From NCBI GenBank assembly GCA_044226655.1, contig JBGAGO010000001.1:62001-126000 (forward strand): a stretch of DNA of 64,000 nucleotides, given 5' to 3'. The translations under genes were made by a program, and so were the position numbers. Of this stretch, positions 16,605 to 24,340 are shown piece after piece; within the stretch, counting starts at the first letter, position 1, and each line of letters opens with the position of its first letter. The notes under the pieces are model-generated. The model saw nothing but the letters and a program-made list of their open reading frames with translations. It was not told where the DNA came from and ran no database searches. Origin of the DNA: JBEVOS01 sp044226655. GTDB lineage: Bacteria > Pseudomonadota > Alphaproteobacteria > Caulobacterales > Aquidulcibacteraceae.

Positions 16605-17473
16605 GAGGGCGCGTTCAGCGTGCGCAGCGGCAGCGCCGCGAGCGCCGCGCTCGATTCCGATTTCGCCATCGCATCGAGAATGCGCTGAAAGCGCGCCTGC
16701 AGGAACGGCTTAAACTCGACATGCGTGAACACGTAGAGATCGTTGTCGCGGATGGCTTCGACGACGCGGTTGGCCACCGCTTCCGGCGGAATGCCTGAGA
16801 GCACCGCTTCACTCGTCACGGAGCCCGCGCCGATATCGTTCGCGCTGGCGTCGGCGCCATAGGCCGTTTCCTGGCGATTGCGCCGGCTCTCATGGATGCG
16901 CGTTTTGACGAAGCCGGGACACAGAACCGAGACGCCGATGTTCTTCGCCGCCAATTGGCCGGCCCAGCCTTCGCTCATCGCAACCACCGCGAATTTCGTC
17001 GCGCAATAGGGCTCGAGGTTTGGGGGGCTCACCATGCCAGCTATCGAAGCCGTGTTGACGAAATGCCCGCCCTCGTCGTGCTTGTCGATCAGCGGCGTGA
17101 ACACGTCCATGCCGTAGACGACGCCCTTGAGATTGACGTCGATGATCCAATCCCAATCGGAATCCGGCACATCCTCGATCGCGCCGCCGACGGCGACGCC
17201 GGCGTTGTTGCAAACGACATGGACCTTGCCGAATTTCGCGATCGTTTCATCCGCCGCTTCCTTGAGCGCCGCACGCCGCGCGACATCGGTGATGACGCCT
17301 TCCGCCTTGATCTGCTTTTCACGCAGGCCCTCAACCGCGGCGGCGAGCGCCTTCTCCTCGATGTCGGCCAGCATCACATTCATGCCCTGGCGCCCGAACG
17401 CCTCGGCCATGGCGAGCCCGATGCCGGACGCCCCGCCCGTGATGAACGCCGTTTTCCCTCGAAAATCCTGCAT
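16601..17473 (-). CDS. Short-chain dehydrogenase/reductase
   Basis: A 290-residue SDR. The Rossmann motif is TGGASGIGLAMAEAFG, followed by NNAGV, catalytic Ser in NTASIAG, and YCATK with catalytic Tyr and Lys. The C-terminal 80 residues are longer than in the smallest classical SDRs and include a segment typical of SDRs annotated as fatty-aldehyde or cyclohexanol-type dehydrogenases. The substrate is unknown. The ATG at 17473 has GGAAGGG upstream; a longer start is possible but would lie in the shared promoter region with the toxin-antitoxin pair. Confidence 0.88.
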   Translation of the reverse strand: MQDFRGKTAFITGGASGIGLAMAEAFGRQGMNVMLADIEEKALAAAVEGLREKQIKAEGVITDVARRAALKEAADETIAKFGKVHVVCNNAGVAVGGAIEDVPDSDWDWIIDVNLKGVVYGMDVFTPLIDKHDEGGHFVNTASIAGMVSPPNLEPYCATKFAVVAMSEGWAGQLAAKNIGVSVLCPGFVKTRIHESRRNRQETAYGADASANDIGAGSVTSEAVLSGIPPEAVANRVVEAIRDNDLYVFTHVEFKPFLQARFQRILDAMAKSESSAALAALPLRTLNAPS

Positions 17474-17494
17474 CGCCGCGCCCTTCCCTTGACG

Positions 17495-17514
17495 GTAAGG
17501 CAAGTTTGCCTTAC
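17495..17514. promoter_or_regulatory. Palindromic operator upstream of VapBC-type pair
   Basis: A perfect 9-bp inverted repeat, GTAAGGCAA-gt-TTGCCTTAC, ends 9 bp before the antitoxin ATG. Antitoxins of this type repress their own operon by binding such palindromes. It also lies only 21 bp upstream of the divergent SDR start, so binding could affect that gene. Confidence 0.6.
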
Positions 17515-17523
17515 ATTTTCACT

Positions 17524-17781
17524 ATGACGAAGTTGACGATCACCGCCAAGGGCCAAGTCACCTTGCGCAAGGATATCCTTGCACATCTCGGCGTCGGCCC
17601 GGGCGAGAAAGTTCTGGTCGATAAGCTTTCCGATGGGCGGGTGGAGGTGCGCGCGGCGTCTCGCGGCAAGATTTCCGACATCTTCGGCGCCTTCGAGCGC
17701 GAGGGCCAGCGGGCGCTCTCCATCGAAGAAATGAACGAGATCATCGCTGACGGGTGGGCCGGCGGCCGGCGCAAAAAGTGA
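17524..17781 (+). CDS. vapB: AbrB/MazE-type antitoxin (VapB)
   Basis: An 85-residue protein with an N-terminal SpoVT-AbrB swapped-hairpin domain (MTKLTITAKGQVTLRKDIL, then GVGPGEKVLVDKL) that binds DNA, and an acidic C-terminal tail (SIEEMNEIIADGWAG) expected to wrap the toxin. It is directly followed by a PIN-domain toxin whose GTG overlaps its stop, the usual antitoxin-first order of vapBC. The perfect palindrome at 17495-17514 is the probable autoregulatory site. Confidence 0.9.
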   Translation: MTKLTITAKGQVTLRKDILAHLGVGPGEKVLVDKLSDGRVEVRAASRGKISDIFGAFEREGQRALSIEEMNEIIADGWAGGRRKK

Positions 17782-18176
17782 AGGCGACGCCAGACACCAA
17801 CATATTCGTACGGGTCATCACGCGGGACGATATTCGCCAAGCCCACGCGGCCGAAAAACTCCTTGCCGCCGCCAGCGTCATTGCGGTTCCCACCTCGACG
17901 TTATGCGAGATCGTGTGGGTGCTGATGCGCGGATACCGCATGCCACGGGCCCGGCTCTCGCAAACACTCCGCAACCTCGTCAACGCCAACGCGGTCGTCG
18001 TCGATCGCCCCGCCGTCGAGGCGGGGCTCGCCATGCTCGACGCGGGAGGTGATTTTGCGGACGGCGTCATCGCCTATGAAGGCGAGGCGCTGGGCGCGGA
18101 TGAATTCGTCTCGTTCGACAAGCGCGCCGTGACGGCGCTGAAGGCGCGCGGGGTGGCCGCACGCCTTCTTGGCTGA
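17778..18176 (+). CDS. vapC: VapC-type PIN-domain toxin
   Basis: A 132-residue PIN ribonuclease. The acidic residues of the active site are seen in ATPDTNIFVR, STLCEIVWVL, GDFADGVIAYEG and FVSFDKRAV, so the metal site seems complete. VapC toxins cut specific RNAs, often tRNA, and are neutralised by VapB. It starts with GTG at 17778, overlapping the antitoxin stop by 4 bp (GTGA), so it depends on antitoxin translation. The two genes form an isolated pair flanked by dehydrogenases. Confidence 0.9.
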   Translation: MKATPDTNIFVRVITRDDIRQAHAAEKLLAAASVIAVPTSTLCEIVWVLMRGYRMPRARLSQTLRNLVNANAVVVDRPAVEAGLAMLDAGGDFADGVIAYEGEALGADEFVSFDKRAVTALKARGVAARLLG

Positions 18177-18180
18177 CCCT

Positions 18181-18960
18181 CTATTGCGGCGCCATGCGGA
18201 TGGCGCCGTCGAGGCGAACGGTTTCGCCGTTGAAATACGAGTTCGTGATCATCTGCAGCGCCAGCGACGCATATTCCGGCGGTTCGCCGAGGCGCGACGG
18301 GAACGGCACTTGCGCTTCCAGCTTGGCGCGGAACGGCGAGCCGGGCGGGCCCATCAGCGGCGTGTTGAAGAGGCCCGGCAGGATCGTGTTCACGCGGATG
18401 CCTTCACGCGCCAGATCGCGCGCGATCGGCAAGGTCATGCCGACGACGCCGCCCTTCGACGCCGAATAGGCCGCCTGGCCGATCTGGCCATCGACGGCGG
18501 CGACAGACCCGGTGTTCACGATCGCGCCGCGTTCGCCCGTCGGCAGCGGATCGAGCGTCAGCATGCCGGCGGCCGAGAGCGCGATGCAGCGGAACGTGCC
18601 GACCAGGTTGATCTGAATGATCATGTTGAAGCCATCGAGCGGGAAATGCTTGATCTCGCCTTCCTTGGAGCGCGAGGCCGTGCGCGCGGCGTTGCCCGTT
18701 CCGGCGCAGTTCACGAGGATGCGCTCCTGGCCATGCGCGTCGCGCGCCTTCTTGAAGCCGTCTTCCACGCTCTGATCGCTGGTGACGTTGACATTGCAAT
18801 AGAGCGCGCCGGTTTCCTTCACGGCGGCCTCGCCGCGCTCCGGGTTGAGATCGAACATCGCGACCTTCACGCCGTGCGCGATCAGCGCCTTCGTCGTCGC
18901 AAGGCCAAGGCCGGACGCCCCGCCGGTCACGACCGCAGAAATCGACGAATTGAGTTCCAT
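18181..18960 (-). CDS. SDR, type II 3-hydroxyacyl-CoA dehydrogenase-like
   Basis: A 259-residue SDR with VVTGGASGLGLATTKAL (cofactor), FDLNPERG with Asp favouring NAD(H), NCAGTGNAART, NTGSVAAVDG with Ser, and AYSASKGG with Tyr/Lys. The family-specific stretches GTFRCIALSAAGM and GLFNTPLMGPP resemble the HSD10/type II 3-hydroxyacyl-CoA dehydrogenases of beta-oxidation. It ends 4 bp from the convergent vapC stop. The assignment to fatty-acid oxidation is family-based. Confidence 0.88.
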   Translation of the reverse strand: MELNSSISAVVTGGASGLGLATTKALIAHGVKVAMFDLNPERGEAAVKETGALYCNVNVTSDQSVEDGFKKARDAHGQERILVNCAGTGNAARTASRSKEGEIKHFPLDGFNMIIQINLVGTFRCIALSAAGMLTLDPLPTGERGAIVNTGSVAAVDGQIGQAAYSASKGGVVGMTLPIARDLAREGIRVNTILPGLFNTPLMGPPGSPFRAKLEAQVPFPSRLGEPPEYASLALQMITNSYFNGETVRLDGAIRMAPQ

Positions 18961-19077
18961 GTTTTCCTCCCGGGGGATTGTCGGGCCGCACTCTAATCAG
19001 CTTGACGGACGCGGCAACTTCTCGCCACGGCAGGGCGCGCGCTTGCCCCCGGGCGCGGCAGACGCGACAAGGCCGCG

Positions 19078-19752
19078 ATGGGGCAAAACGCGATCTTCTG
19101 GATTCTGATCGGCATCGGCGCGGCCGCGGCGGGGGCGTTCGGGTTCTATTACCTGCGCCGCCCGGCGACGCTCGTCCGCGCGATCGTGAAAACCTCGGCG
19201 GTGGGCGCGGGCGCGCTGGCGCTGATGGCCGTCGGCGCGGCCCCGCTCGCGCTCCCGCTGGGCCTCAGCGCAGCCGGCGATTTCGCGTTGGCGTTCGACA
19301 AGAAATGGACGCTGCCGCTGGGCATTTTCGCGTTCCTGCTGGCGCAGTTGATCTATTTCGTCGCGTTCTTCGCGCTCTGGTTCGTGGCCGAGCAGCAGAC
19401 GCCGCTGGCTTTGCGCATCGGCCTGTCGGCGGCGGTGGGCCTTTTCGTCGTCTGCTATCTGATCTGGCTGTGGCCGAAGCTCGGCCTGCTCGCCTTCGGC
19501 GTGGTTCCCTATGCGCTCGCGATCGGCGCGATGACGATCATGAGCTTCTGGATCGCTGCGCAGGGCTGGCCGGCGATGGTCGGCGCGGTGACGTTCATGG
19601 TGTCGGACGGGGTGCTGGCTGCGGAAATCTTCCGCCTGCCGCCCGATGCGCCCGCACGGCGCTTCACCTCGCCCATCGTATGGTGGACCTATGTGGCCGC
19701 GCAGGCGCTCATCATCGCCGGGATTTTCATGGCGCTGCGCGTGCGTTTCTAA
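19078..19752 (+). CDS. YhhN/TMEM86-family membrane protein
   Basis: A 224-residue integral membrane protein with about eight hydrophobic helices. Acidic residues inside helices (SAAGDFALAF, FMVSDGVLAAEIF) and the ending PIVWWTYVAAQALIIAG match the YhhN family; the mammalian members TMEM86A/B are lysoplasmalogenases that cleave vinyl-ether lysolipids. Bacterial function is less certain. The gene stands alone between two leftward genes, with its stop 4 bp from the convergent EamA transporter stop. Confidence 0.82.
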   Translation: MGQNAIFWILIGIGAAAAGAFGFYYLRRPATLVRAIVKTSAVGAGALALMAVGAAPLALPLGLSAAGDFALAFDKKWTLPLGIFAFLLAQLIYFVAFFALWFVAEQQTPLALRIGLSAAVGLFVVCYLIWLWPKLGLLAFGVVPYALAIGAMTIMSFWIAAQGWPAMVGAVTFMVSDGVLAAEIFRLPPDAPARRFTSPIVWWTYVAAQALIIAGIFMALRVRF

Positions 19753-19755
19753 GCG

Positions 19756-20667
19756 CTATTCGGCGGCGGCCGGCCCCTTCGCTTCGACAGCCTTCACATC
19801 GCGCAAGGTGATGTAGAGCGTCGAGCCGATCACGATGGCGGCGCCGAACATCGTCACCGCGTTCGGGATTTCGTGGAACAGCAGCAGACCGAGGATGATC
19901 GCGAACACGAGGCGCGTGTAATCGATCGGCGCCATCGCGGCCGCATCACCCAGCGCCATGCCCTGGATGTAGCAGGCCTGCGTTGCGAGCCCCAGCACGC
20001 CCATCACGCCGAGAAGAAGCAAGTCCGTGAAGCTCGGCCAGCGCCATTCGAACAGAGCCGGCGGGATGGCGAGCAGGAAGCCGAGCACGGCCGACCACAC
20101 CATCAGCACGGTCATCGAATGATCGCGCGTCATCACCTTCATGCCGGTGACCGTGGTCGCGAACAGCAGCGCCGAGCCAAGCGCGCAGGCGGCCGGCCAG
20201 CCGACCGCGTTGGCGATCGAGGGCTGCAGCATGAAGAGCACGCCGAGAAAGCCCACGCCCGTCGCGATGAGGCGGCGCGGCCCGATCGGTTCGCGCAGCA
20301 CGAAAATCGCCAGCGGCACGATCCAAAGCGTGCGCGTGAAGGAGAGCGCGTTCGCCTCCGCGAGCGGCATTTTCTGATAGGCGTAGAACGCCATGATCAT
20401 GCCGATCGTCCCCGCGCCCGAGCGAAAGAGCAGAATGCCCGGCCGCGAGGTTTTGAACGCGCCGACGGGATCGCGCAGGATGAGCGGCGCCATCACGATG
20501 AGACCCGCCGCCTGACGATAAAACGTCTGCAGCGCCGGCGAATAATCGCCGCCGAGATATTTGATCAGCGTCGTCATCAGCGTGAACGTGATGGCGGACG
20601 CCACCATCCAGAGCGCGCCGCGGGCGTTGGCGTTCAAGCGATGATACGTGCTTTGCAGGTCCATCAT
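19756..20667 (-). CDS. EamA/DMT-family transporter
   Basis: A 303-residue protein with ten predicted hydrophobic helices in two homologous halves, the pattern of EamA (DUF6) drug/metabolite transporters. Typical features are the Arg in YRQAAGLIVMAPLIL in the first half and FLREPIGPRRLIATGVGFLGV-like segments (LREPIGPRR) at the hinge between halves. Substrates of such exporters vary widely (amino acids, nucleosides, other metabolites) and cannot be told here. It lies downstream of an SDR on the same strand by 13 bp. Confidence 0.88.
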   Translation of the reverse strand: MMDLQSTYHRLNANARGALWMVASAITFTLMTTLIKYLGGDYSPALQTFYRQAAGLIVMAPLILRDPVGAFKTSRPGILLFRSGAGTIGMIMAFYAYQKMPLAEANALSFTRTLWIVPLAIFVLREPIGPRRLIATGVGFLGVLFMLQPSIANAVGWPAACALGSALLFATTVTGMKVMTRDHSMTVLMVWSAVLGFLLAIPPALFEWRWPSFTDLLLLGVMGVLGLATQACYIQGMALGDAAAMAPIDYTRLVFAIILGLLLFHEIPNAVTMFGAAIVIGSTLYITLRDVKAVEAKGPAAAE

Positions 20668-20680
20668 CTGGGCGGATCGA

Positions 20681-21538
20681 TCATGAGCGTTGCGCCAGCT
20701 GATCCGGCGTGAAGCCGAGCGCGTCGGCGATTGGGCTGGTGGAGGTGCGGTCCCATGAATTGCGCGGGCCGACCGTGATGCCGCCGTCGATCACGAAATG
20801 CGTGCCCGTGATGAAGCCTGCCGCATCGGAGGCGAGATAGGCGACGGCCTCGGCGATGTCTCTCGGCTGGCCGACGCGGCCGACCGGCTGCACATTGGCG
20901 CCGCGATCAACCAGCATGGCGGCGAGCTGCACCGCGCCTTCGCGCGGCAGGCCGACGGCGGAGCCGAAGATCGAGGTGGCGATGAAGCCGGGGCAGATCG
21001 CGTTCACGCGGATTTTGTCCTGCGCCAGATCGGCGGCGGCCACGCGCGTGAAATGAATCACGGCGCCCTTCATGGTCGAATACGCCACCGGGCCGAAGCC
21101 CGCCTGCAGGCCGCAGATCGAGGCGGTATTGATGATCGAGCCGCCGCCGCGCGCCTTCATCAGTGGCGCGGCGTAATGCGCGCCCGCCACCACGGAGCGC
21201 AGCAGCAGCGCATGCGTGAAATCCCAGCCTTCGAGATCCATCGCCTCAACGCCGCCCGGCGAGCCGGCGGCGCCGGCGTTCGAGAACAGCGTATCGAGCC
21301 CGCCATAGGCTTTCACCGCGAGATCGAGCGCGGCCTTGATGTCGGCCGGCTTAGTCACATCGCAATGCGCGAATTCGACCGCGCCCTTGAAGCGCGTCTT
21401 GAGCTGCTGGCCGATTTCGTCCTGGATATCGGCGGCGACGACGCGCGCGCCCTCTTCCACGAACAATTCAAGCGCGCCGAGGCCGATGCCCGAGGCAGCG
21501 CCCGTGATGACTGCGACCTTGCCGTCCAGACGACCCAT
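20681..21538 (-). CDS. Short-chain dehydrogenase/reductase
   Basis: A 285-residue classical SDR: VITGAASGIGLGALELF (cofactor loop), AADIQDEIG with Asp for NAD, SNAGAAG, NTASICG (Ser), AYSTMKGA (Tyr, Lys), and ITGTHFVIDGGITVG near the end, after which about 30 extra residues follow. The ATG at 21538 (MGRLDGKVAVITG) has AGGGAGG upstream, which fixes the start. The substrate is unknown. It is probably co-transcribed with the EamA transporter 13 bp downstream. Confidence 0.9.
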   Translation of the reverse strand: MGRLDGKVAVITGAASGIGLGALELFVEEGARVVAADIQDEIGQQLKTRFKGAVEFAHCDVTKPADIKAALDLAVKAYGGLDTLFSNAGAAGSPGGVEAMDLEGWDFTHALLLRSVVAGAHYAAPLMKARGGGSIINTASICGLQAGFGPVAYSTMKGAVIHFTRVAAADLAQDKIRVNAICPGFIATSIFGSAVGLPREGAVQLAAMLVDRGANVQPVGRVGQPRDIAEAVAYLASDAAGFITGTHFVIDGGITVGPRNSWDRTSTSPIADALGFTPDQLAQRS

Positions 21539-21626
21539 GTGATCCTCCCTTTGAGGGGGCACATGGCCGCATTCCAGCGCAGGTGCGCAAGAGGCGCTGG
21601 CTCAAATTCCTCGGTTCACGCGCGCG

Positions 21627-22037
21627 TCAGATGCCGAAATGCGTCAGCACCATCGCCGTGATCAGAACGGGCATAACCAGCAAGGTGAGCCCGGATGCGA
21701 CAATCCGCGCGGTCTTGAGCTTGCGCGTCGCGCCCACGGGCCGCGCATCGGTGCGCGGCGCCAAAGCCCATTGGCACATGGCGTAGAACACGGCGCACAG
21801 GATCGCGATGGTCGCGCCCGCATAGGCGCCGGAGGCCAGCGCCAGAATGCCGGCCAGCACGCAGACCAGCGCCAGCGGCCCATGGCCCTGCTTGATCACG
21901 CGCCGGACGTGCCGGTCCGCGCGCCCCACATCCATATCCGCGAACGACACTGGCGCGACGATGAACGCGAACATCATCGTCCAGCCCAGCGCGACCGCGC
22001 CGAACACGACAGAAAGCTGCTGCATGAGATCGGTCAT
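21627..22037 (-). CDS. Four-helix membrane protein, DUF4149-like
   Basis: A 136-residue protein with four hydrophobic helices (about 8-27, 55-73, 76-91, 115-133). The N-terminal pattern, a helix with WTMMFAFIVAPVSF, resembles DUF4149/TMEM205-like proteins, but the match is loose. The start MTDLMQQL at 22037 follows the HxlR gene stop by 8 bp, so the two may be in one operon. No function can be given. Confidence 0.65.
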   Translation of the reverse strand: MTDLMQQLSVVFGAVALGWTMMFAFIVAPVSFADMDVGRADRHVRRVIKQGHGPLALVCVLAGILALASGAYAGATIAILCAVFYAMCQWALAPRTDARPVGATRKLKTARIVASGLTLLVMPVLITAMVLTHFGI

Positions 22038-22045
22038 GCGCCAAT

Positions 22046-22399
22046 CTAGCGCGATTCGCGCTTGCCCCAGCGCGCCGACCACGCCTGCAGCGGCTGAAAC
22101 GCGGCTTCGAGCTCGCGGCCCTCTTTGGTGAGCGCGTAGCCTTCTTCCGTCAGCGCAACGATGCCCGCGTCCATGAGCTCCGTGAGGCGCGTGTTGAGCA
22201 CGCTGGGCGCGACGCCCGCGGCCTCCTGCAAGGCGCGGAACCGCAGCGGCGCTGCGCCGCGCAATTCCCACAGGATGCGCAATTGCCAGCGCCGGCCAAG
22301 CAGATCGAGCAGCGCCATGATCGGGCGCCCGGTTCGCGAAGCGCGCGCCGGCCGGCCGGGGCCGGGCAGCTTGGCGGGCCTCTGTCGCGATTGTGTCAT
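22046..22399 (-). CDS. HxlR-family transcriptional regulator
   Basis: A 117-residue winged-helix regulator. A basic N-terminal tail precedes MALLDLLGRRWQLRILWELR, the typical HxlR opening helix, then LRFRALQEAAGVAPSVLNTRL (recognition helix) and GIVALTEEGYALTKEG (wing). HxlR proteins bind as dimers and often respond to aldehydes, quinones or redox stress. It is divergent from a carboxymuconolactone decarboxylase-family gene, and the 71-bp gap between them holds two matching palindromic half-sites, one overlapping this gene's start codon, pointing to control of both genes. Confidence 0.88.
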   Translation of the reverse strand: MTQSRQRPAKLPGPGRPARASRTGRPIMALLDLLGRRWQLRILWELRGAAPLRFRALQEAAGVAPSVLNTRLTELMDAGIVALTEEGYALTKEGRELEAAFQPLQAWSARWGKRESR

Positions 22400-22450
22400 G
22401 CTATTGTTTTCGTAGCGCCGTGCGAATCGTTATGCTACGGAATTCATAGC
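22400..22450. promoter_or_regulatory. Twin operator between HxlR and CMD genes
   Basis: Two copies of GCTA-N9-TAGC (22400-22416 and 22434-22450) lie 34 bp apart centre to centre. The flanking bases also mirror, so TGCTAT/ATAGCA and CGTAGC/GCTACG share one dyad centre at 22425. One copy abuts the HxlR ATG and the other precedes the CMD ribosome site. This is the expected form of a dimeric repressor's paired sites. Confidence 0.6.
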
Positions 22451-22470
22451 AAGCTGAAGGAGAGTCCGCC

Positions 22471-23010
22471 ATGCCTCGCATCGCGCCCGTAGAGCCGCCC
22501 TATGATCCCGATGCGCAAGCGGCCTTCGATGCGATCATGCCCAAGGGCGTCGATCCGCTGCTGCTGTTTCGCACTCTGGCCCGTTCGCCGCGGGTCTATC
22601 GGAAATTTCGCGCCGGGAGCTTGCTCGACCAGGGGCCGCTGTCGCTGCGCCAGCGCGAGATCGCCATCGACCGCACCTGCGCGCGCACGGGCAATGGCTA
22701 TGAATGGGGCGTGCATGTCGCCTTCTTCGCCGAGCGCGTGGCGCTGACGCCCGAGGAAATCCGCGCGCTCGCCGCGCCGGCCACGGATGCGCATATCTGG
22801 AGAGAGGACGAGCGCGCCATCATCGCGCTCTGCGACGAACTCGACGCAACCTGCCGCATCTCGGACGCGACCTGGGATGCGCTGCGCGCCAGTTTCGACG
22901 AGGTGCAAATCCTCGAACTGATCGCGCTCGCGGGCTTTTACCGCACGGTCGCGTATTTCTGTAACGGGCTGGAGCTGGAGCCGGAGGCCTACGGCGCGGC
23001 GTTGCCTTGA
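22471..23010 (+). CDS. Carboxymuconolactone decarboxylase-family protein
   Basis: A 179-residue all-helical protein of the AhpD/CMD fold. The core is LSLRQREIAIDRTCARTGNGYEWGVHVAFF. The Cys-x-x-Cys of peroxidase-active AhpD is not present; instead NGYEWGVH keeps the Glu and His of the subgroup without thiol chemistry. Such proteins are diverse and often lack assigned substrates. AAGGAGAG precedes the ATG. It is divergent from an HxlR regulator with shared operators, so it is probably the regulator's main target. Confidence 0.85.
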   Translation: MPRIAPVEPPYDPDAQAAFDAIMPKGVDPLLLFRTLARSPRVYRKFRAGSLLDQGPLSLRQREIAIDRTCARTGNGYEWGVHVAFFAERVALTPEEIRALAAPATDAHIWREDERAIIALCDELDATCRISDATWDALRASFDEVQILELIALAGFYRTVAYFCNGLELEPEAYGAALP

Positions 23011-23028
23011 GTCGCCCCTTGCTCCTCC

Positions 23029-23140
23029 CCCTGCAAGGGGGAGGTTGGGAGGGGGTGAGCCTCAAACTCAAACCTTTGCGTACTTGGCTTACCCCCTCCA
23101 CGCCGCTGCGCGGCGCACCTCCCCCTTGCAGGGGGAGGAA
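23029..23140. repeat. Palindromic C/G-rich repeat, copy A
   Basis: Both ends carry hairpins of the form CTCCCCCTGCAAGGGGGAGG, and inner arms GGGAGGGGGTGAGCC and GGCTTACCCCCTCC mirror each other. It fills most of the 139-bp gap between the CMD gene and rlmN. It is homologous to the elements near 25.8 and 58.1 kb, the latter in inverted orientation. Confidence 0.8.
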
Positions 23141-23149
23141 GGGCGAACA

Positions 23150-24304
23150 TCAGCCTTCCGCGCGCGCCCGTGCACTGGCGCGCTCTTTCACGCTTTCGCT
23201 GCGCAGCTGGCCGCAGGCGGCGAGGATGTCGCGCCCGCGCGGCGTGCGGATCGGCGAGGCGTAGCCGGCGCGATTGAGCACTGCGGCGAAGGCTTCGATC
23301 GTCTCCCAATCCGAACACTCGTACTGCGTGCCCGGCCACGGATTGAACGGGATCAGATTGATCTTCGCCGGCACGCCGGAGAGCAGCTTCACCAGCGCGC
23401 GCGCTTCGGCCAAGCTGTCATTGACGCCTTTGAGCATCACATATTCGAATGTCACGCGCTTGGCGTTGCCGAGCGACGGATATTGGCGGATCGCGGCGAA
23501 CAGCTCTTCGAGAGCGTATTTCTTGTTGAGCGGCACGAGCTGATTGCGCAGCGCATCATTGGTCGCGTGCAGCGAAATCGCCAGCATCGCGCCGGTGCGC
23601 GCGCCGAGCTCGGCGATGCGCGGGGCGACGCCCGCCGTCGACACCGTGATGCGGCGGCGCGAAATGGAAATGCCGTCGCCATCCGCTATGATGTCGATGG
23701 CGGCGGCGACATTGTCGAGATTGTAGAGCGGCTCGCCCATGCCCATGAACACGATGTTCGTGATGGTGCGGTCTTCGTTCGAGGTCGGCCATTCGCCGAG
23801 CGCGTCGCGCGCGATCATCACCTGCGCGACGATTTCCGCCGCCGTGAGATTGCGCACCAGCTTCTGCGTGCCGGTGTGGCAGAACGTGCAATTGAGCGTG
23901 CAGCCGACTTGGCTTGAGACGCAGAGCGCGCCGGAGCGGCCCACGTCCGGGATGAACACGCACTCGACCTCATTGCCCGGCCCCAGCCGGATCAGCCATT
24001 TGCGCGTGCCGTCTTTCGAGATTTGCTGCGCCACGATCTCGGGGCGATCGAGCGTATAGGCCGCCGCCAGCGCCGCGCGCAGCTCCTTGGCGACGTTGGT
24101 CATGTCGGCGAATTGCGTCACGCCATAATGGTAGATCCAGCGCCAGAGCTGTTCCGCGCGCATCCGCGCCTTGCCGGGATCGACGCCGATGGCGACGAGC
24201 TTGTCCGCAAGCTCCGCCTTGCCCAGGCCGGCGAGGCTGGGCCTGTCGCGCGCGGGCGCGTCAGAGCGCGGCGGTGGCGCTGGAACGGCAGAATCTGCAG
24301 GCAT
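23150..24304 (-). CDS. rlmN: Dual-specificity 23S rRNA/tRNA adenine-C2 methyltransferase
   Basis: A 384-residue radical-SAM enzyme that methylates C2 of A2503 in 23S rRNA and A37 of some tRNAs. The cluster motif is CTLNCTFC (CxxxCxxC), followed by VFMGMGEPLYN, GISISRRRITVSTAG and a second catalytic Cys in RGRDILAACGQL. The N-terminal helix-hairpin RNA-binding part (about 25-100) is present. The start is uncertain: ATG at 24304 or an in-frame ATG at 24340 that directly follows the CoA-transferase stop. Neither has a clear ribosome site. It is the second gene after the CoA-transferase. Confidence 0.95.
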   Translation of the reverse strand: MPADSAVPAPPPRSDAPARDRPSLAGLGKAELADKLVAIGVDPGKARMRAEQLWRWIYHYGVTQFADMTNVAKELRAALAAAYTLDRPEIVAQQISKDGTRKWLIRLGPGNEVECVFIPDVGRSGALCVSSQVGCTLNCTFCHTGTQKLVRNLTAAEIVAQVMIARDALGEWPTSNEDRTITNIVFMGMGEPLYNLDNVAAAIDIIADGDGISISRRRITVSTAGVAPRIAELGARTGAMLAISLHATNDALRNQLVPLNKKYALEELFAAIRQYPSLGNAKRVTFEYVMLKGVNDSLAEARALVKLLSGVPAKINLIPFNPWPGTQYECSDWETIEAFAAVLNRAGYASPIRTPRGRDILAACGQLRSESVKERASARARAEG

Positions 24305-24340
24305 GGCGGTTAGATAGCACGCCCAGGCGGTTTTCGCCAT

